Source: Streptomyces sp. NBC_01288
GTDB lineage: Bacteria > Actinomycetota > Actinomycetes > Streptomycetales > Streptomycetaceae
Length of the DNA stretch: 64,000 bases
Direction: 5' to 3'
NCBI RefSeq assembly: GCF_035982055.1
Contig: NZ_CP108427.1
Location: 3,038,001-3,102,000, forward strand
Shown here: piece after piece, positions 1-11,773 of the stretch
Position numbering within the stretch: position 1 is the first letter of the stretch
Layout: each line of letters starts with the position of its first letter
Translations under genes and position numbers: made by a program
Notes under the pieces: model-generated
The model's database searches: none
Seen by the model: the letters and a program-made list of their open reading frames with translations, nothing else
Told to the model about the DNA's origin: nothing

Positions 1-263
1 ACGGGAGTGGGTTCTCCTGGTTTTGACGAGGTTGGGCACGGCGAGATGGCCGCGTGGGGTTGCGGTACCCGAGTGCCCGATGGACGCGTCAGCCGGAGGC
101 GAGAGGGTTCCTGTGCGGCTGTCGAGTACAGCTGGCCATTGTGCCACACCCTGGCGGTCGGTCCGACCGGGGAGGATGCCCCCGCATGCCCCCGCCCATG
201 CGGAAGCGACACCCGGCGCCGGGAGGTGACCGGCGCGGGTGTCCGCAACCCGACCTGCGGGAT

Positions 264-284
264 GCGGCTGCCACGAGCAGCCGC
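264..284 (-). terminator. hairpin after SprT-like gene
   Basis: An 8-bp perfect stem (GCGGCTGC / GCAGCCGC) with a 5-nt loop lies five bases beyond the stop codon of the SprT-like gene. There is no strong T-run, so it is a stem-only terminator of the kind common in Streptomyces. The remaining DNA from 1 to 263 holds no gene I can support. Confidence 0.4.
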
Positions 285-288
285 TTCC

Positions 289-885
289 TCAGGCCGCGCC
301 CACGACCTCCGGGATGCGGAAGGGCTTGCCGCAGCCCCCGCACACGATCGGCGCCTGGGCCAGCACCGACGGGACGACCCGTACGTTACGACCGCAGTCG
401 CACACCGCCTTGACGCGGACGCCGCCACCGGACGAGCCGTGACGGGCGGCCGGGCCGCGGAAGGTACGGGAGGTGTCCGCCGAGGTGGCGACGGTGTGGG
501 CCTTGAGCGCGCGCTGGAGGCGCTCGATCGTCGGCCGGTAGCGCCGCTTCGCCTCGGGGTTGAGCTGGACCAGCGAGAAACCGCTGCTGGGATGCGGTTC
601 GTCGGGGTGGTCCAGACCCAGCTCCTCGGCGATCGCAAGGAATCTGCGGTTGTGGTAGCGGCCGGCGCGGGACGTGTCACGCACGCCGCGCGAAGCGGCG
701 ATGCCATGGACTGCCTCATGCAGCAGTCGCTCGAAGGAGAGCTCGTGCCCGCAGGCGGACGACGACTCTCCGATCAGGGACTCGGGCGCGGCCAGATCGG
801 GCAGTTCGGGGTGGTACCGCTGAATATCGGCCCACGCCTCTGCCAGCTCTGCGGCGAGAACAGGTGGTGTCTGTGTCGTGCTCAC
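289..885 (-). CDS. SprT-like zinc metalloprotease-domain protein
   Basis: This 198-residue protein carries an HEAVHG zinc-metalloprotease motif near residue 55 (His-Glu-x-x-His), and its C-terminus holds two CxC/CxxC-type pairs (CDC and CGGC) that look like a zinc ribbon. That layout fits the SprT/Spartan-like family, whose members cleave DNA-protein crosslinks in eukaryotes; the bacterial role is mostly unknown. A GTG start at 885, giving a protein beginning MSTTQTPP, is preferred over an upstream GTG at 948 because the extra 21 residues look non-coding. It is a single-gene unit, transcribed away from the window interior and following proS in the same direction after a 260-nt gap. The family call is fairly secure; the substrate is unknown. 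Confidence 0.8.
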   Translation of the reverse strand: MSTTQTPPVLAAELAEAWADIQRYHPELPDLAAPESLIGESSSACGHELSFERLLHEAVHGIAASRGVRDTSRAGRYHNRRFLAIAEELGLDHPDEPHPSSGFSLVQLNPEAKRRYRPTIERLQRALKAHTVATSADTSRTFRGPAARHGSSGGGVRVKAVCDCGRNVRVVPSVLAQAPIVCGGCGKPFRIPEVVGAA

Positions 886-1145
886 GTAATGACAACGAGC
901 CGGAGTGCCCCTGTGTTCCGATTCCGGGGCATCCCAAATAATTTGCACGTACCCGTCAGTTGCCGCTGATGCGTCCGGAGGAGGGCGGGTGCGCTGATCT
1001 GCGGAGAAGCCTCACAGCTCATACCAAGCTGGTGCGTAGTCCTCCGTACGACCCGGCGCGTAGACGGTGTCCGCACGCCGGGGTAGCCGCACTCCGCCGT
1101 TGCGCAAGAGGCGTTTCGGTCGCTCTCCCGCCGGAGGGGCGCTCC

Positions 1146-2561
1146 TTAGTAGGCGCGCGCGACGACCGCGACGTTACCGGGCGCCTTGTCGTCGTCCGGC
1201 ACCGACCCGTCCTCCGCGACCAGACACCGTACGGTCACCGCGTGCTCGGCCAGCTCAGCCTCGCCTTCCTCGCCGAGCGTCGCCCACGAGATGCGCGCCC
1301 AACCGCCGGCGGTGGCTGCCTCGACGGCCTCCGCGATCGTCGACACCTCCGAGGTGCGGGACTCGCGCCGCTCGCGGGACTGCCTCAGCAGCAGCGCCTG
1401 ATCCTCCTCCAGGACTACGGGAAGCAGCCCTACGAGAGAGTCGATCGCCACCGGCTCCTTGCCTCCGGGGATGCGGCGGGCCAGCATCGCCGTGCCGTTC
1501 TCCAGGTCACGGGGTCCGACCTCGATCCGTACGGGGACACCCTTCAGCTCCCAGTCGACGGCGCGGCGCCCGAAGGGGATGTCCGTGCGGTCGTCGACCC
1601 GGACGCGGACGCCCGCCGCCTTCAGCCGAGCCCCGATCTCGCGGACCTTGGCCAGAACCGCCTCGTCGCCCTTGATCGCGAGGACGACGACCTGGATGTG
1701 GGCGAGCCGCGGCGGCACCCGGAGTCCGTCGTCGTCGCCGTGCATCATCACCAGGGCGCCGATCATGCGCGTGGTGGAGCCCCAGGAGGTCTGCCAGACG
1801 AGTTCCTGCTTGCCTTCCTTGGACAGGTACTGCGTGTTGAAGGCCTTGGCGAAGTTCTGGCCCAGCTCGTGACTGGTCGCCATCTGCAACGCCTTGCCGT
1901 CGCCCATCATCCCTTCCAGGGTGAGGGTGTTGATCGCGCCCGCGAACCGCTCCTTGACCGTCTTGCGGCCCGGTACGACGTCCATCGCGAGGACGTTGAC
2001 CATGAAGTCCTCGTACACCTGACGGTGGATGTGCGCGGCGAAGTCGCGCGCCTCCTCGTAGGTCGCGTGCGCCGTGTGGCCCTCCTGCCAGAGGAACTCG
2101 CTCGTGCGCAGGAAGAGGCGGGGCCGCAGCTCCCAACGGACCACGTTCGCCCACTGGTTGATCAGCAGGGGCAGGTCGCGGTAGCTCTGCACCCACTTCG
2201 AGAAGTACTCGTTGATGATCATCTCGGAGGTGGGCCGGACGACCGCGGGCTCCTCCAGCTCCTTGCCGCCGCCGTGCGTGACCACGGCCAACTCGGGCGC
2301 GAAGCCCTCGACATGGTCGGCCTCGCGGGCGAGGTAGGACTGCGGGATCAGCAGCGGGAAGTAGGCGTTCTCGGTGCCCGTCTCCTTGATCCGGGCGTCC
2401 ATCTCGGCCTGCATCCGCTCCCAAAGGCCGTACCCGTACGGTCGGATGACCATGGAGCCGCGCACCGGACCGTTGTCGGCCAGTTCGGCCTTGCTGATCA
2501 GATCCTGGTACCAGCGGGGGAAATCGTCCGCCCGCGGTGTGAGTACGGGTGCCTTGGCCAT
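1146..2561 (-). CDS. proS: proline--tRNA ligase (short, eukaryote-type)
   Basis: This cytosolic enzyme charges tRNA-Pro with proline. The 471-residue protein has class II synthetase motifs: motif 2 around RWELRPRLFLRTSEF followed by WQEGHTAH, and a Pro-binding TSEMIINEYFSKW stretch. It ends with the aromatic C-terminal tail (VVARAY) typical of the compact ProRS type, which lacks the bacterial editing insertion; the length fits that type (about 470-480). The ATG at 2561 starts MAKAPVLTPR; the frame stays open upstream to 3545, but that part reads as shadow of the divergent methyltransferase. The gene is divergent from the methyltransferase across a 198-nt promoter region. Confidence 0.93.
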   Translation of the reverse strand: MAKAPVLTPRADDFPRWYQDLISKAELADNGPVRGSMVIRPYGYGLWERMQAEMDARIKETGTENAYFPLLIPQSYLAREADHVEGFAPELAVVTHGGGKELEEPAVVRPTSEMIINEYFSKWVQSYRDLPLLINQWANVVRWELRPRLFLRTSEFLWQEGHTAHATYEEARDFAAHIHRQVYEDFMVNVLAMDVVPGRKTVKERFAGAINTLTLEGMMGDGKALQMATSHELGQNFAKAFNTQYLSKEGKQELVWQTSWGSTTRMIGALVMMHGDDDGLRVPPRLAHIQVVVLAIKGDEAVLAKVREIGARLKAAGVRVRVDDRTDIPFGRRAVDWELKGVPVRIEVGPRDLENGTAMLARRIPGGKEPVAIDSLVGLLPVVLEEDQALLLRQSRERRESRTSEVSTIAEAVEAATAGGWARISWATLGEEGEAELAEHAVTVRCLVAEDGSVPDDDKAPGNVAVVARAY

Positions 2562-2759
2562 GGCGCGATGGTACGGGTCCACGTTGCCGTCATGTGAATT
2601 CTCGCCACTCGCACAGGGAAGCCACAAGCCGGGCCCCACAACCCCTGGACGCCGTAGCGCGTGCGGAGTTTGCTGGCATACGGGGGAAGTGCGGGCGCAC
2701 ATCACGGGGGCCTCGGAAACGGGCACGGCCACATCTCTCGGCGGATTGGGGCGCTTTCC

Positions 2760-3617
2760 ATGACACCTACGCTCGTGCGGCAGTACCTGCCTCATGCGGG
2801 GCCTGCGCCTCGCGTGGACCTGGGTGCACGCGCGCGTGACTGGTCCGAGATCCAGGAGCGGATGCTGGTGCCGCTCCACGAAGCGGTCTACGAGCGACTG
2901 GAAGTGGGATCCGGTACCCGGCTGCTCGGCCTCGGCTGCGGCTCCGGGCTCGCCCTGCTGATGGCGGCCTCCAGAGGCGCGACGGTCACCGGTGTCGAGC
3001 GTTTCTCCCCCGAACGCCTGGCTCTCGCCCGCGAGCGACTGCTGCCGGCCGCCTGGTCCCCACGCGCGCGTGGGGACATCCGGCTCGTCCACGGCTCCCC
3101 CAGGGACGCGGCCGGCGCGGAGACGCCCGCGTACACCCTGGTGACCGCCTTCGAGCCCATCGGGTGCCTCGCGGGCGACGCGGAGGGACTCGGCGACATG
3201 CTCGACGCCGCGACCCCGCTCGCCGCGCGCGGGACGCCCGTGGTGCTGGCGGGCTGGGGTCCGCCGGAGCGCTGCGCGACCGCGTCCGTGCTGCGGGTGG
3301 CCACCAGGCTGGCGGACCCGCTGCGCGGTACGGGCAGCCCGCGTCCGGTGCTGCGCGACGACTTGGAGGAGGTCGCCCACCGCGCGGGCCTCCGGCCGGA
3401 CGGCTCGGGCCGGGTGGCCTGCCCCTTCGGGTACGCCGACGTCGAGAGTGCCGTACGGGGGCTGCTCTCGACGGGACTCTTCGACGCGGCGATCGTCGCG
3501 ACGGATCAGGCGCAGGTGGACAAGGAGTTGGCGGAGGCGTTGCATCCGTATCGTCGGCCGGACGGGACGGTGTGGATGCCGAACGTCTTCCGGTATCTGA
3601 TCGCGCGTACGACCTGA
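2760..3617 (+). CDS. SAM-dependent methyltransferase
   Basis: This 285-residue protein has a Rossmann-type SAM-binding motif I, LLGLGCGSGLALL, near residue 60, and an acidic residue ending motif II (VTGVERF). These mark a class I methyltransferase; the substrate cannot be read from the sequence. The ATG at 2760 is chosen because it begins the conserved-looking MTPTLVRQYLPH segment; an in-frame GTG/ATG extension to 2661 has no support. It is transcribed alone, divergently from proS and convergently toward ftsH, which ends 33 nt away. Confidence 0.8.
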   Translation: MTPTLVRQYLPHAGPAPRVDLGARARDWSEIQERMLVPLHEAVYERLEVGSGTRLLGLGCGSGLALLMAASRGATVTGVERFSPERLALARERLLPAAWSPRARGDIRLVHGSPRDAAGAETPAYTLVTAFEPIGCLAGDAEGLGDMLDAATPLAARGTPVVLAGWGPPERCATASVLRVATRLADPLRGTGSPRPVLRDDLEEVAHRAGLRPDGSGRVACPFGYADVESAVRGLLSTGLFDAAIVATDQAQVDKELAEALHPYRRPDGTVWMPNVFRYLIARTT

Positions 3618-3650
3618 GGATGACTCATCGCGCGCCCGACCTGAGGATGA

Positions 3651-5588
3651 CTACGGCTCTTCCTTGAAGAGGCGCGTAACGCCTGCGATCCGATAGGCGT
3701 CCGTCTCCTCCAGGGTCTCGTTCTCCAGGAGGGCCGCCGCGAGCGCGTCCAACTGGTCGCGGTGGTCGCCGAGTTTGCGGATCGCCTCGTCGTAGCACTC
3801 GTCGACGATGCGGCGCATCTCGTCGTCGATCACGTCCAGGGTCTGCGGCGCGGCGGAGAGGCCGTAGGCCTGCTGGGCGTCGTTCGGGAGGGCCGAGAGG
3901 CGGCCGACGCGCTCGCTCATGCCCCAGCGGGCGACCATCCCGCGCGCGATGTTGGTGACCTGTTCGAGGTCGTTCTCGGCGCCGGTGGTGATCACGCCGT
4001 AGACGACCTGTTCCGCGGCCATGCCGCCGAGGGCGCCGATGATGCGGCCGCGCAGGTACTCCTCGGTGTACGCGTACTTGTCCGCGTCCGGCGTCGAGAG
4101 CGTGACGCCGAGGGCCCTTCCGCGCGGGACGATGGTGATCTTGCGGACGGGGTCGGCGCCGGGCTGGAGCATGCCGAGGAGGGCGTGGCCGCTCTCGTGG
4201 TAGGCGGTGCGGCGGCGTTCCTCCTCGGGCATCACCAGCGGGCGTTCCGCGCCCAGTTGGACCTTCTCCAGGGCTTCCGAGAGGTCGGACTGGGTGACCT
4301 CGCTCTGCTTGCGCTTGACCGCGAGGAGGGCGGCCTCGTTGGCGAGGTTGGCGAGTTCGGCGCCGGTCATGCCCGGGGTCGTACGGGCGACCTGGGCGAG
4401 GTTCACGTCCTTCGCGAGCGGGATCTGACGGGTGTGGATCTCCAGGATCGCCTCGCGGCCACCCCGGTCGGGCGGTGAGACCACGACGACCCGGTCGAAG
4501 CGGCCGGGGCGGGTCAGGGCCGGGTCCAGGACGTCGGCGCGGTTGGTCGCGGCGATGACGATGACGCCCTCGGAGCCGGAGAAGCCGTCCATCTCGGTGA
4601 GGATCTGGTTCAGGGTCTGCTCGCGCTCGTCGTGACCGCCCATGCCGCTGCCACCGCCGCGGGCCCGGCCGATGGTGTCGATCTCGTCGATGAAGATGAT
4701 CGAGGGGGCCACCTTGCGGGCCTCCGCGAAGAGTTCACGCACGCGTGAGGCACCGACACCGACGATCATCTCGATGAACTCGGAGGCCGACGCCGAGAAG
4801 AACGGCACCCCGGCCTCCCCCGCGACCGCCCGCGCGAGCAGCGTCTTTCCGGTGCCGGGTGGACCCGAGAGCAGCACACCCCGGGGCATCTTGGCGCCCA
4901 TCTTGCGGTAGGCGTCGGGGTTCTTGAGGAAGTCGACGACGTCGTTCAGCTCGCCCTCGACCTCGTCGATGCCGGCGACGTCCTCGAACGTCGTGCGCTG
5001 CTTGCCCGGCTCCAGCTCGACCGGCTTGGGCGGGGCCTTGCGGCCGAGCATGCCGCCCGCGCCGCCGAGCCCCGAGCTCATCCGCCGCGCGATGAAGAGC
5101 CACAGGACGACCAGGAGCAGCATCGGGGCCAGCGAGATCAGCAGATTGGCCAGAAAGCTGCGGTGCTGGACGACGGGTTCCGCCGTGACGGTGACGTTGT
5201 GCTTGGTCAGGTCCTCCCAGAGCTGGTCGTCCGCGAAGGTCGGCCGCTCGGTGTCGAACTTGGTGTACTTGCCGTCGCCGCCCGGGTTCTTCTGCTCCTT
5301 CTTGAGCTGGCCCTGGATCGCGTTGCCCTTGGCGTAGATCTTGGTGACGTTGCCCGCGTCGACCTGCTTGCTGAACTCCGTGTAGGAGATGGTCGGTTCG
5401 TCGCCCTCGTTGAAGAACGACAGGATGAGGTTCGCGACCAGGTACACGACCAGCGCGGTGAGGATCAGGCTCCACCAGCCGCCGCGCATCTTCTTCCCGC
5501 CCGGCGACGGCTTCGGGGGCTCGTCCGGGGTGCCCTCGGTACGCCAGGGCTGGTCGGGAGACTTGCGCGGCGGCGCGGGGTTGGTCAT
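3651..5588 (-). CDS. ftsH: ATP-dependent zinc metalloprotease FtsH
   Basis: This is a membrane-anchored AAA+ protease that extracts and degrades membrane and short-lived cytosolic proteins. The 645-residue protein has a cytosolic Pro-rich leader, a first membrane segment at about 40-60, an extracytoplasmic domain, and a second membrane segment at about 145-168. Walker A is GPPGTGKT at 242-249, Walker B is IIFIDEID, and the second region of homology is [19 protein letters not shown]. The zinc site is HESGH, near residue 465. All catalytic residues are present. The ATG at 5588 gives the full leader. It lies 123 nt downstream of ffh on the same strand, separated by a hairpin, which groups two membrane-protein biogenesis functions. 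Confidence 0.95.
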   Translation of the reverse strand: MTNPAPPRKSPDQPWRTEGTPDEPPKPSPGGKKMRGGWWSLILTALVVYLVANLILSFFNEGDEPTISYTEFSKQVDAGNVTKIYAKGNAIQGQLKKEQKNPGGDGKYTKFDTERPTFADDQLWEDLTKHNVTVTAEPVVQHRSFLANLLISLAPMLLLVVLWLFIARRMSSGLGGAGGMLGRKAPPKPVELEPGKQRTTFEDVAGIDEVEGELNDVVDFLKNPDAYRKMGAKMPRGVLLSGPPGTGKTLLARAVAGEAGVPFFSASASEFIEMIVGVGASRVRELFAEARKVAPSIIFIDEIDTIGRARGGGSGMGGHDEREQTLNQILTEMDGFSGSEGVIVIAATNRADVLDPALTRPGRFDRVVVVSPPDRGGREAILEIHTRQIPLAKDVNLAQVARTTPGMTGAELANLANEAALLAVKRKQSEVTQSDLSEALEKVQLGAERPLVMPEEERRRTAYHESGHALLGMLQPGADPVRKITIVPRGRALGVTLSTPDADKYAYTEEYLRGRIIGALGGMAAEQVVYGVITTGAENDLEQVTNIARGMVARWGMSERVGRLSALPNDAQQAYGLSAAPQTLDVIDDEMRRIVDECYDEAIRKLGDHRDQLDALAAALLENETLEETDAYRIAGVTRLFKEEP

Positions 5589-5637
5589 ATCGGCAAGTTA
5601 CGACACGGGCCAGGCGTCGGCACGCCCAGCACGCGCC

Positions 5638-5667
5638 GAGGGCGCCCTTCCGGAGAGGGGCGCCCTC
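5638..5667 (-). terminator. hairpin between ffh and ftsH
   Basis: Perfect 10-bp inverted repeat (GAGGGCGCCC / GGGCGCCCTC) with a 10-nt loop, between the end of ffh and the start of ftsH. No T-run. Probably ends or attenuates the ffh transcript. Confidence 0.55.
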
Positions 5668-5711
5668 GACGACGTAGAAGACGGGCTGTCAGCCCACGAA
5701 CCTTCTCAAGC

Positions 5712-7268
5712 TCAGCCCATGAACTTCTTGAACTCGTCCGGCAGCTCGAAGTCCTGGGCGCCCTGCTCGGGCAGGCCGAACGCGTTGCCGCCCGGAGCGG
5801 CGCCGGCCTCGCGGCGCTGGGCCTCTTCCAGCTCCTGCTGCTTGCGCTTCATCGGGTTGCCGGAGCGCTGCTTGCCCTTGGCCTGCTTGGGCTGCTTCTT
5901 GGTGCGGCCGGGGCCGCCGCCCATGCCCGGCATCCCCGGCATGCCGGGCATCCCGCCGCCTTGCGCCATGCGGGACATCATCTTGCGGGCCTCGAAGAAC
6001 CGCTCGACCAGGCCCTTGACGGCGCTGACCTCGACGCCGGAGCCCTTGGCGATACGGGCGCGGCGCGAGCCGTTGATGATGGTGGGCTCGGCGCGCTCGC
6101 CCGGGGTCATCGACTTGATGATCGCGGCCGTGCGGTCGACGTCCCGCTCGTCCAGGTTGTTGATCTGGTCCTTGATCTGGCCCATGCCGGGGAGCATGCC
6201 GAGCAGCTTGCTGATGCTGCCCATCTTCCTGACCTGTTCCATCTGGGACAGGAAGTCGTCGAGGGTGAAGTCCTGGCCCTTCTTGGACGCCAGCTTGGAG
6301 GCCATCTTCTCGGCCTCTTCTTGGCTGAACGTCTTCTCCGCCTGCTCGATCAGGGTGAGCAGGTCACCCATGTCGAGGATGCGGGAGGCCATCCGGTCCG
6401 GGTGGAAGGCGTCGAAGTCGTCGAGCTTCTCGCCGTTCGACGCGAACATGATCGGCTTGCCGGTGACCGAGGCGATCGACAGGGCCGCACCACCGCGGGC
6501 GTCGCCGTCGAGCTTGGAAAGCACCACGCCGTCGAAGCCGACGCCGTCCCGGAAGGACTCGGCGGTGTTGACCGCGTCCTGGCCGATCATCGCGTCGACG
6601 ACGAAGAGGATCTCGTCCGGCGAGACCGCGTCGCGGATGTCCGCGGCCTGCCGCATCAGTTCCTGGTCGATGCCGAGGCGGCCCGCGGTGTCCACGATCA
6701 CGATGTCGTGGACCTTGGACTTCGCGAACTCGATGGAGTCCTTGGCGACCTTGACCGGGTCGCCCACACCGTTGCCCGGCTCGGGCGCGTAGACCGCGAC
6801 ACCGGCGCGCTCGGCGACGACGCTCAGCTGGTTCACCGCGTTCGGGCGCTGGAGGTCGGCGGCGACGAGCAGCGGTGAGTGCCCCTGGTCCTTGAGCCAC
6901 TTGCCGAGCTTGCCCGCGAGGGTCGTCTTACCGGCACCCTGGAGACCCGCGAGCATGATCACGGTGGGCGGGTTCTTGGCGAAGCGCAGGCGCCGGGTCT
7001 CGCCGCCGAGGATCGTGACGAGTTCCTCGTTGACGATCTTCACGACCTGCTGGGCCGGGTTGTTCAGCGCCCTGTTGAGGTCGGCGCCGAGGGCGCGCTC
7101 CTTGACGTTCTTGATGAACGTACGGACGACGGGCAGGGCAACGTCGGCTTCGAGGAGAGCGATGCGGATTTCGCGCGCCGTGGCGTCGATGTCCGCTTCG
7201 CTCAAGCGCCCCTTGCCGCGCAAGTTCTTGAAGGTCGCTGAAAGGCGATCGGAGAGAGTATCGAACAC
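5712..7268 (-). CDS. ffh: signal recognition particle protein Ffh (SRP54)
   Basis: This is the GTPase of the signal recognition particle; it binds 4.5S RNA and hydrophobic signal sequences and delivers ribosomes to FtsY at the membrane. The 518-residue protein has the N domain, then the G domain with P-loop GLQGAGKTTLAGK, DTAGRLG and SKLDGDARGG. A methionine-rich M domain follows, with repeated GMPGMP motifs near the C-terminus. The GTG at 7268 gives the family-typical start (M)FDTLSDRLSATFK. The partner ftsY lies about 7.7 kb away in this window. A basic, Gln/Lys-rich tail follows the M domain. Confidence 0.95.
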   Translation of the reverse strand: MFDTLSDRLSATFKNLRGKGRLSEADIDATAREIRIALLEADVALPVVRTFIKNVKERALGADLNRALNNPAQQVVKIVNEELVTILGGETRRLRFAKNPPTVIMLAGLQGAGKTTLAGKLGKWLKDQGHSPLLVAADLQRPNAVNQLSVVAERAGVAVYAPEPGNGVGDPVKVAKDSIEFAKSKVHDIVIVDTAGRLGIDQELMRQAADIRDAVSPDEILFVVDAMIGQDAVNTAESFRDGVGFDGVVLSKLDGDARGGAALSIASVTGKPIMFASNGEKLDDFDAFHPDRMASRILDMGDLLTLIEQAEKTFSQEEAEKMASKLASKKGQDFTLDDFLSQMEQVRKMGSISKLLGMLPGMGQIKDQINNLDERDVDRTAAIIKSMTPGERAEPTIINGSRRARIAKGSGVEVSAVKGLVERFFEARKMMSRMAQGGGMPGMPGMPGMGGGPGRTKKQPKQAKGKQRSGNPMKRKQQELEEAQRREAGAAPGGNAFGLPEQGAQDFELPDEFKKFMG

Positions 7269-7337
7269 GGCGGAGTCGGTCCTCGGAGTCGGGGGCGGTG
7301 TGGGCGTCTTCCAGGGTATCCGGCCGCGCAAGACAAT

Positions 7338-7371
7338 CGTCCCCGCCTGCTGGGTTCAACGGGCGGGGACG
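7338..7371 (-). terminator. second hairpin downstream of glnD
   Basis: A 10-bp stem (CGTCCCCGCC / GGCGGGGACG) with a 14-nt loop lies just past the glnD terminator and upstream of ffh. It may be a back-up terminator or part of the ffh leader. Confidence 0.4.
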
Positions 7372-7374
7372 AGC

Positions 7375-7394
7375 AAAACCCCGCGGCGGCGGGG
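7375..7394 (-). terminator. intrinsic terminator of the amtB-glnK-glnD operon
   Basis: On the minus strand a 6-bp G/C stem (CCCCGC / GCGGGG, 4-nt loop) is followed at once by TTTT. It is about 97 nt past the glnD stop codon. Confidence 0.6.
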
Positions 7395-7490
7395 AGCACG
7401 CGACCTCAGAGAGCCGCCCTTTGCCGCGCAGCGGACCACCCCCGCAACTGCGAGGAGCACATCGGGTCAACGCACGGCATGACCGCACGG

Positions 7491-9941
7491 TCACGCCCGC
7501 AGGGTTTCCTCCAGTTTGCGTGCCACCGCCGTGGCCTCCGCCCCCGGCAGGGGTGTGCCCTCCGCGCCGGTGACATAGAAGGCGTCCACCGCGTTCGAGC
7601 CCAGCGTGCTGACGTGCATGCTGCGGACCCGGACCTTCGCCTCGTCCAGCGCCCGCCCGATCCGGTGCAGCAGCCCCGGGGCGTCGTGCGCGCGCACTTC
7701 GATCACCGTCGCGTGCCGGGACGCGGCCGGGGCGACCGTCACGCGGGCCGGCGGGGCCACGACACCCCGGCGGCGCGGATACGCGGCGTCGCGTTCGGCG
7801 AGGCGGCCCGCGATGTCCAAGGATCCGTCCAGGGCGCGTACGAGATCGGCGCGCAGCCGGGCGGCCTGGGGCAGCGAACCGTACTCGGCGGCGACCCGCC
7901 AGTTGAGCAGCAGGACGGAACCCTCTACGCCGTCGGGCAGGTCCAGCGCGCGCAGCTCCGCCGTACGGACCGTCAGGCGGTGCATCGCCAGGACGCCGGC
8001 CACCGCGGGGAGTACACCCGGCTGGTCGGGTACGGCGATCAACAACTCCACGCCGAGCGGTTCGGGGTCGCCGGCGGGCTCGTCCTCGGTCGGGGGTTCG
8101 GTCTGGGCGCGCAGGGCGAGGACCGGGCCACCGGTCGCGACCGCCTCGATCGCGAGCCGTTCCTGTTCGGCGGTGGCCGCGCCGGCCTCGGGCTCCTCGG
8201 GGGCGTCCCCGGAGAGCACGGCGGCGACCCGCTTCACCAGGTCGGTGACGAGGCCGGCCCGCCAGGACGACCAGGCGGCCGGTCCGGTGGCCAGCGCGTC
8301 CGCCTCTGTCAGCGCGTGCAGCAGCTCCAGGGTGCTCGTCGTCCCGACCGCCTCGGCGACCGAGCGGACCGTCGCCGGGTCCTCCAGGTCACGCCGGGTG
8401 GCGGTCTCGATGAGCAGCAGGTGATGACGTACGAGAGTGGCGAGTACGGCGACTTCCGCGCGGTCGAAGCCGATGCGGGCGGCCACGTCCTTGGCGATGA
8501 TCTCGCCGGCCACCGAGTGGTCGCCGGGCCAGCCCTTGCCGATGTCGTGCAGCAGCGCGGCGACCAGCAACAGGTCGGGGCGGCTGACGCGGCGGGCGAA
8601 CTCCGAGGCGCGGACGGCGGTCTCGATGAGGTGCCGGTCGACGGTCCAGATGTGCACGGCGTTGCGCTGCGGGCGGCAGCGCACCCGCTCCCAGTCGGGG
8701 AGGAGGCGGGTGATCAGGCCTTCCGCCTCCAGCGCCTCCCACACGTCCACCGTCGGCTGCCCGGAACCGAGCAGCGTCACGAGCTGCTCGCGCGCCTCGG
8801 CGGGCCACGGCGTGGGCAACGGGCGCACGGTGGCCGCGAGGCGCCGTACGGCGTGCAGCGAGAGCGGAAGTCCGGCCTGTGCGGCAGCGGCGGCGGCGCG
8901 CAGCGGGAGGACCGGGTCGCGTTCGGGGCGTGCGGCGCGGGCGAGCACCACCTCGCCGTCCTGCTCCACGACGCCTTCGGCCAGCGGGGAGCGCTCGGCG
9001 GCGGGTTTCGCGCCCCCGCCGAGCATCGCGCGCAGCCTCGGCCGCACAGCACGGGACCGCAGCACGCGCCCCACTTCACGCCAGGTGACATCACTGGCGT
9101 ACGACACGACACGCGCCGCTTCGTAGACCTGCCGCAGCAGGGTGTCCGCGTCGAGGAGGCCCAGCTCGGCGGCGACCTGGTCCTGCTCCTGGAGTGCGAG
9201 CCGGTCGGTCGCGCGGCCGGTGGTGAGGTGCAGGGCGTCGCGCACGTCGAGGAGGCGGCGGCGGGCGTCGGCGAGCCCTTCGCGCGGGGCGTCGGCGAGC
9301 CAGGAGGCGGCTACGGCGCGCAGCGCGGTGGCGTCGCGGAGGCCGCCGCGGGCTTCCTTGAGGTCGGGTTCGAGGAGGTACTGCAACTCGCCCTGGCGCT
9401 CGGCGCGTTCGGCGCAGAGTTCCTGGAGTTCGGGGAGGCGCTTGGGCGCCTGGTTGCGCCAGTCGGCGAGGACGGCCGTACGCAGTCCGGCGGTCAGGCC
9501 GAGGTCGCCGGCGATGTGGCGGGCGTCGAGCAGGCCGAGCTGGACCTTGAGGTCCTCGCCTGCGGTCTTGCGGGCCTCGGCGGGTGTGCGCACGGAGTGG
9601 TCGAGGGCGAGGCCGAGGTCCCAGACCGGGTACCAGATGCGGTCGGCCAGCGCGGCGACCGCGCCGGAGTCGCCGCCGTCGTGCAGGAGGAGCAGGTCGA
9701 GGTCGCTGCGCGGGGAGAGCTCGCCGCGGCCGTAGCCGCCGACCGCGACCAGGGAGACGCCCTTGAGTGCCTCGGAGCCGGCGGTGAAGAGGCCGGTCAG
9801 CCAGTCGTCGGTCAGTTCGGCGAGGGCGGCACGGCGCGGCGGCCCGGACCGCACCCCCTCAGTGAGGAGGCGCAGCCGGGCCGCCGCGTAGCCGCTGGGT
9901 CCGGAGTCCTCTGCATCCTTGCGCACGTCCGTACTCGTCAC
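7491..9941 (-). CDS. glnD: [protein-PII] nucleotidyltransferase GlnD
   Basis: This is the bifunctional nitrogen sensor that modifies and de-modifies PII (GlnK) in response to nitrogen state; in Streptomyces the modification is known to be adenylylation rather than uridylylation. The 816-residue protein has a nucleotidyltransferase domain with GGYGRGELSPRSDLDLLLL near residues 67-85, and an HD hydrolase domain with LLHDIGKGWPGDHS in the middle. Two C-terminal ACT domains (around VPDQPGVLPAVAGVL and DAPGLLHRIGRAL) sense glutamine in this family. It is the last gene of amtB-glnK-glnD, with only 24 nt from the glnK stop codon to its ATG, so it is co-transcribed with its substrate protein. Confidence 0.93.
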   Translation of the reverse strand: MTSTDVRKDAEDSGPSGYAAARLRLLTEGVRSGPPRRAALAELTDDWLTGLFTAGSEALKGVSLVAVGGYGRGELSPRSDLDLLLLHDGGDSGAVAALADRIWYPVWDLGLALDHSVRTPAEARKTAGEDLKVQLGLLDARHIAGDLGLTAGLRTAVLADWRNQAPKRLPELQELCAERAERQGELQYLLEPDLKEARGGLRDATALRAVAASWLADAPREGLADARRRLLDVRDALHLTTGRATDRLALQEQDQVAAELGLLDADTLLRQVYEAARVVSYASDVTWREVGRVLRSRAVRPRLRAMLGGGAKPAAERSPLAEGVVEQDGEVVLARAARPERDPVLPLRAAAAAAQAGLPLSLHAVRRLAATVRPLPTPWPAEAREQLVTLLGSGQPTVDVWEALEAEGLITRLLPDWERVRCRPQRNAVHIWTVDRHLIETAVRASEFARRVSRPDLLLVAALLHDIGKGWPGDHSVAGEIIAKDVAARIGFDRAEVAVLATLVRHHLLLIETATRRDLEDPATVRSVAEAVGTTSTLELLHALTEADALATGPAAWSSWRAGLVTDLVKRVAAVLSGDAPEEPEAGAATAEQERLAIEAVATGGPVLALRAQTEPPTEDEPAGDPEPLGVELLIAVPDQPGVLPAVAGVLAMHRLTVRTAELRALDLPDGVEGSVLLLNWRVAAEYGSLPQAARLRADLVRALDGSLDIAGRLAERDAAYPRRRGVVAPPARVTVAPAASRHATVIEVRAHDAPGLLHRIGRALDEAKVRVRSMHVSTLGSNAVDAFYVTGAEGTPLPGAEATAVARKLEETLRA

Positions 9942-9965
9942 CCAGCGACTCCTGTTCGTTTCTTT

Positions 9966-11632
<1,667 letters not shown>

Positions 11633-11757
11633 CGGCGTCTCCTCGTCGGTTGTACGGCCCCGTGCGGGCGAAGCCTGGATGCGGTCCGGTCAAGGCGGGG
11701 GGTCCGGTTATGCGCCCTGAGATTGGCGCAGCGCGGTTTCCGTCGAAGCCCCTCGAT

Positions 11758-11773
11758 GTTTCACCGGGGTGAC
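11758..11773 (-). promoter_or_regulatory. probable GlnR binding site upstream of amtB
   Basis: Read on the minus strand, this site is GTCAC-N6-GAAAC, which matches the Streptomyces GlnR half-box pair (GTnAC-n6-GAAAC). A second GTAAC lies just upstream (11789-11793) and another GGAAAC just downstream. The match and the location before amtB support GlnR control; the exact second box pair is imperfect. Confidence 0.6.

Noticed and set aside
960..2597. Long open frame on the plus strand opposite proS (545 codons)
   Set aside because: A shadow frame caused by high G+C; the minus strand encodes a complete ProRS with all motifs.
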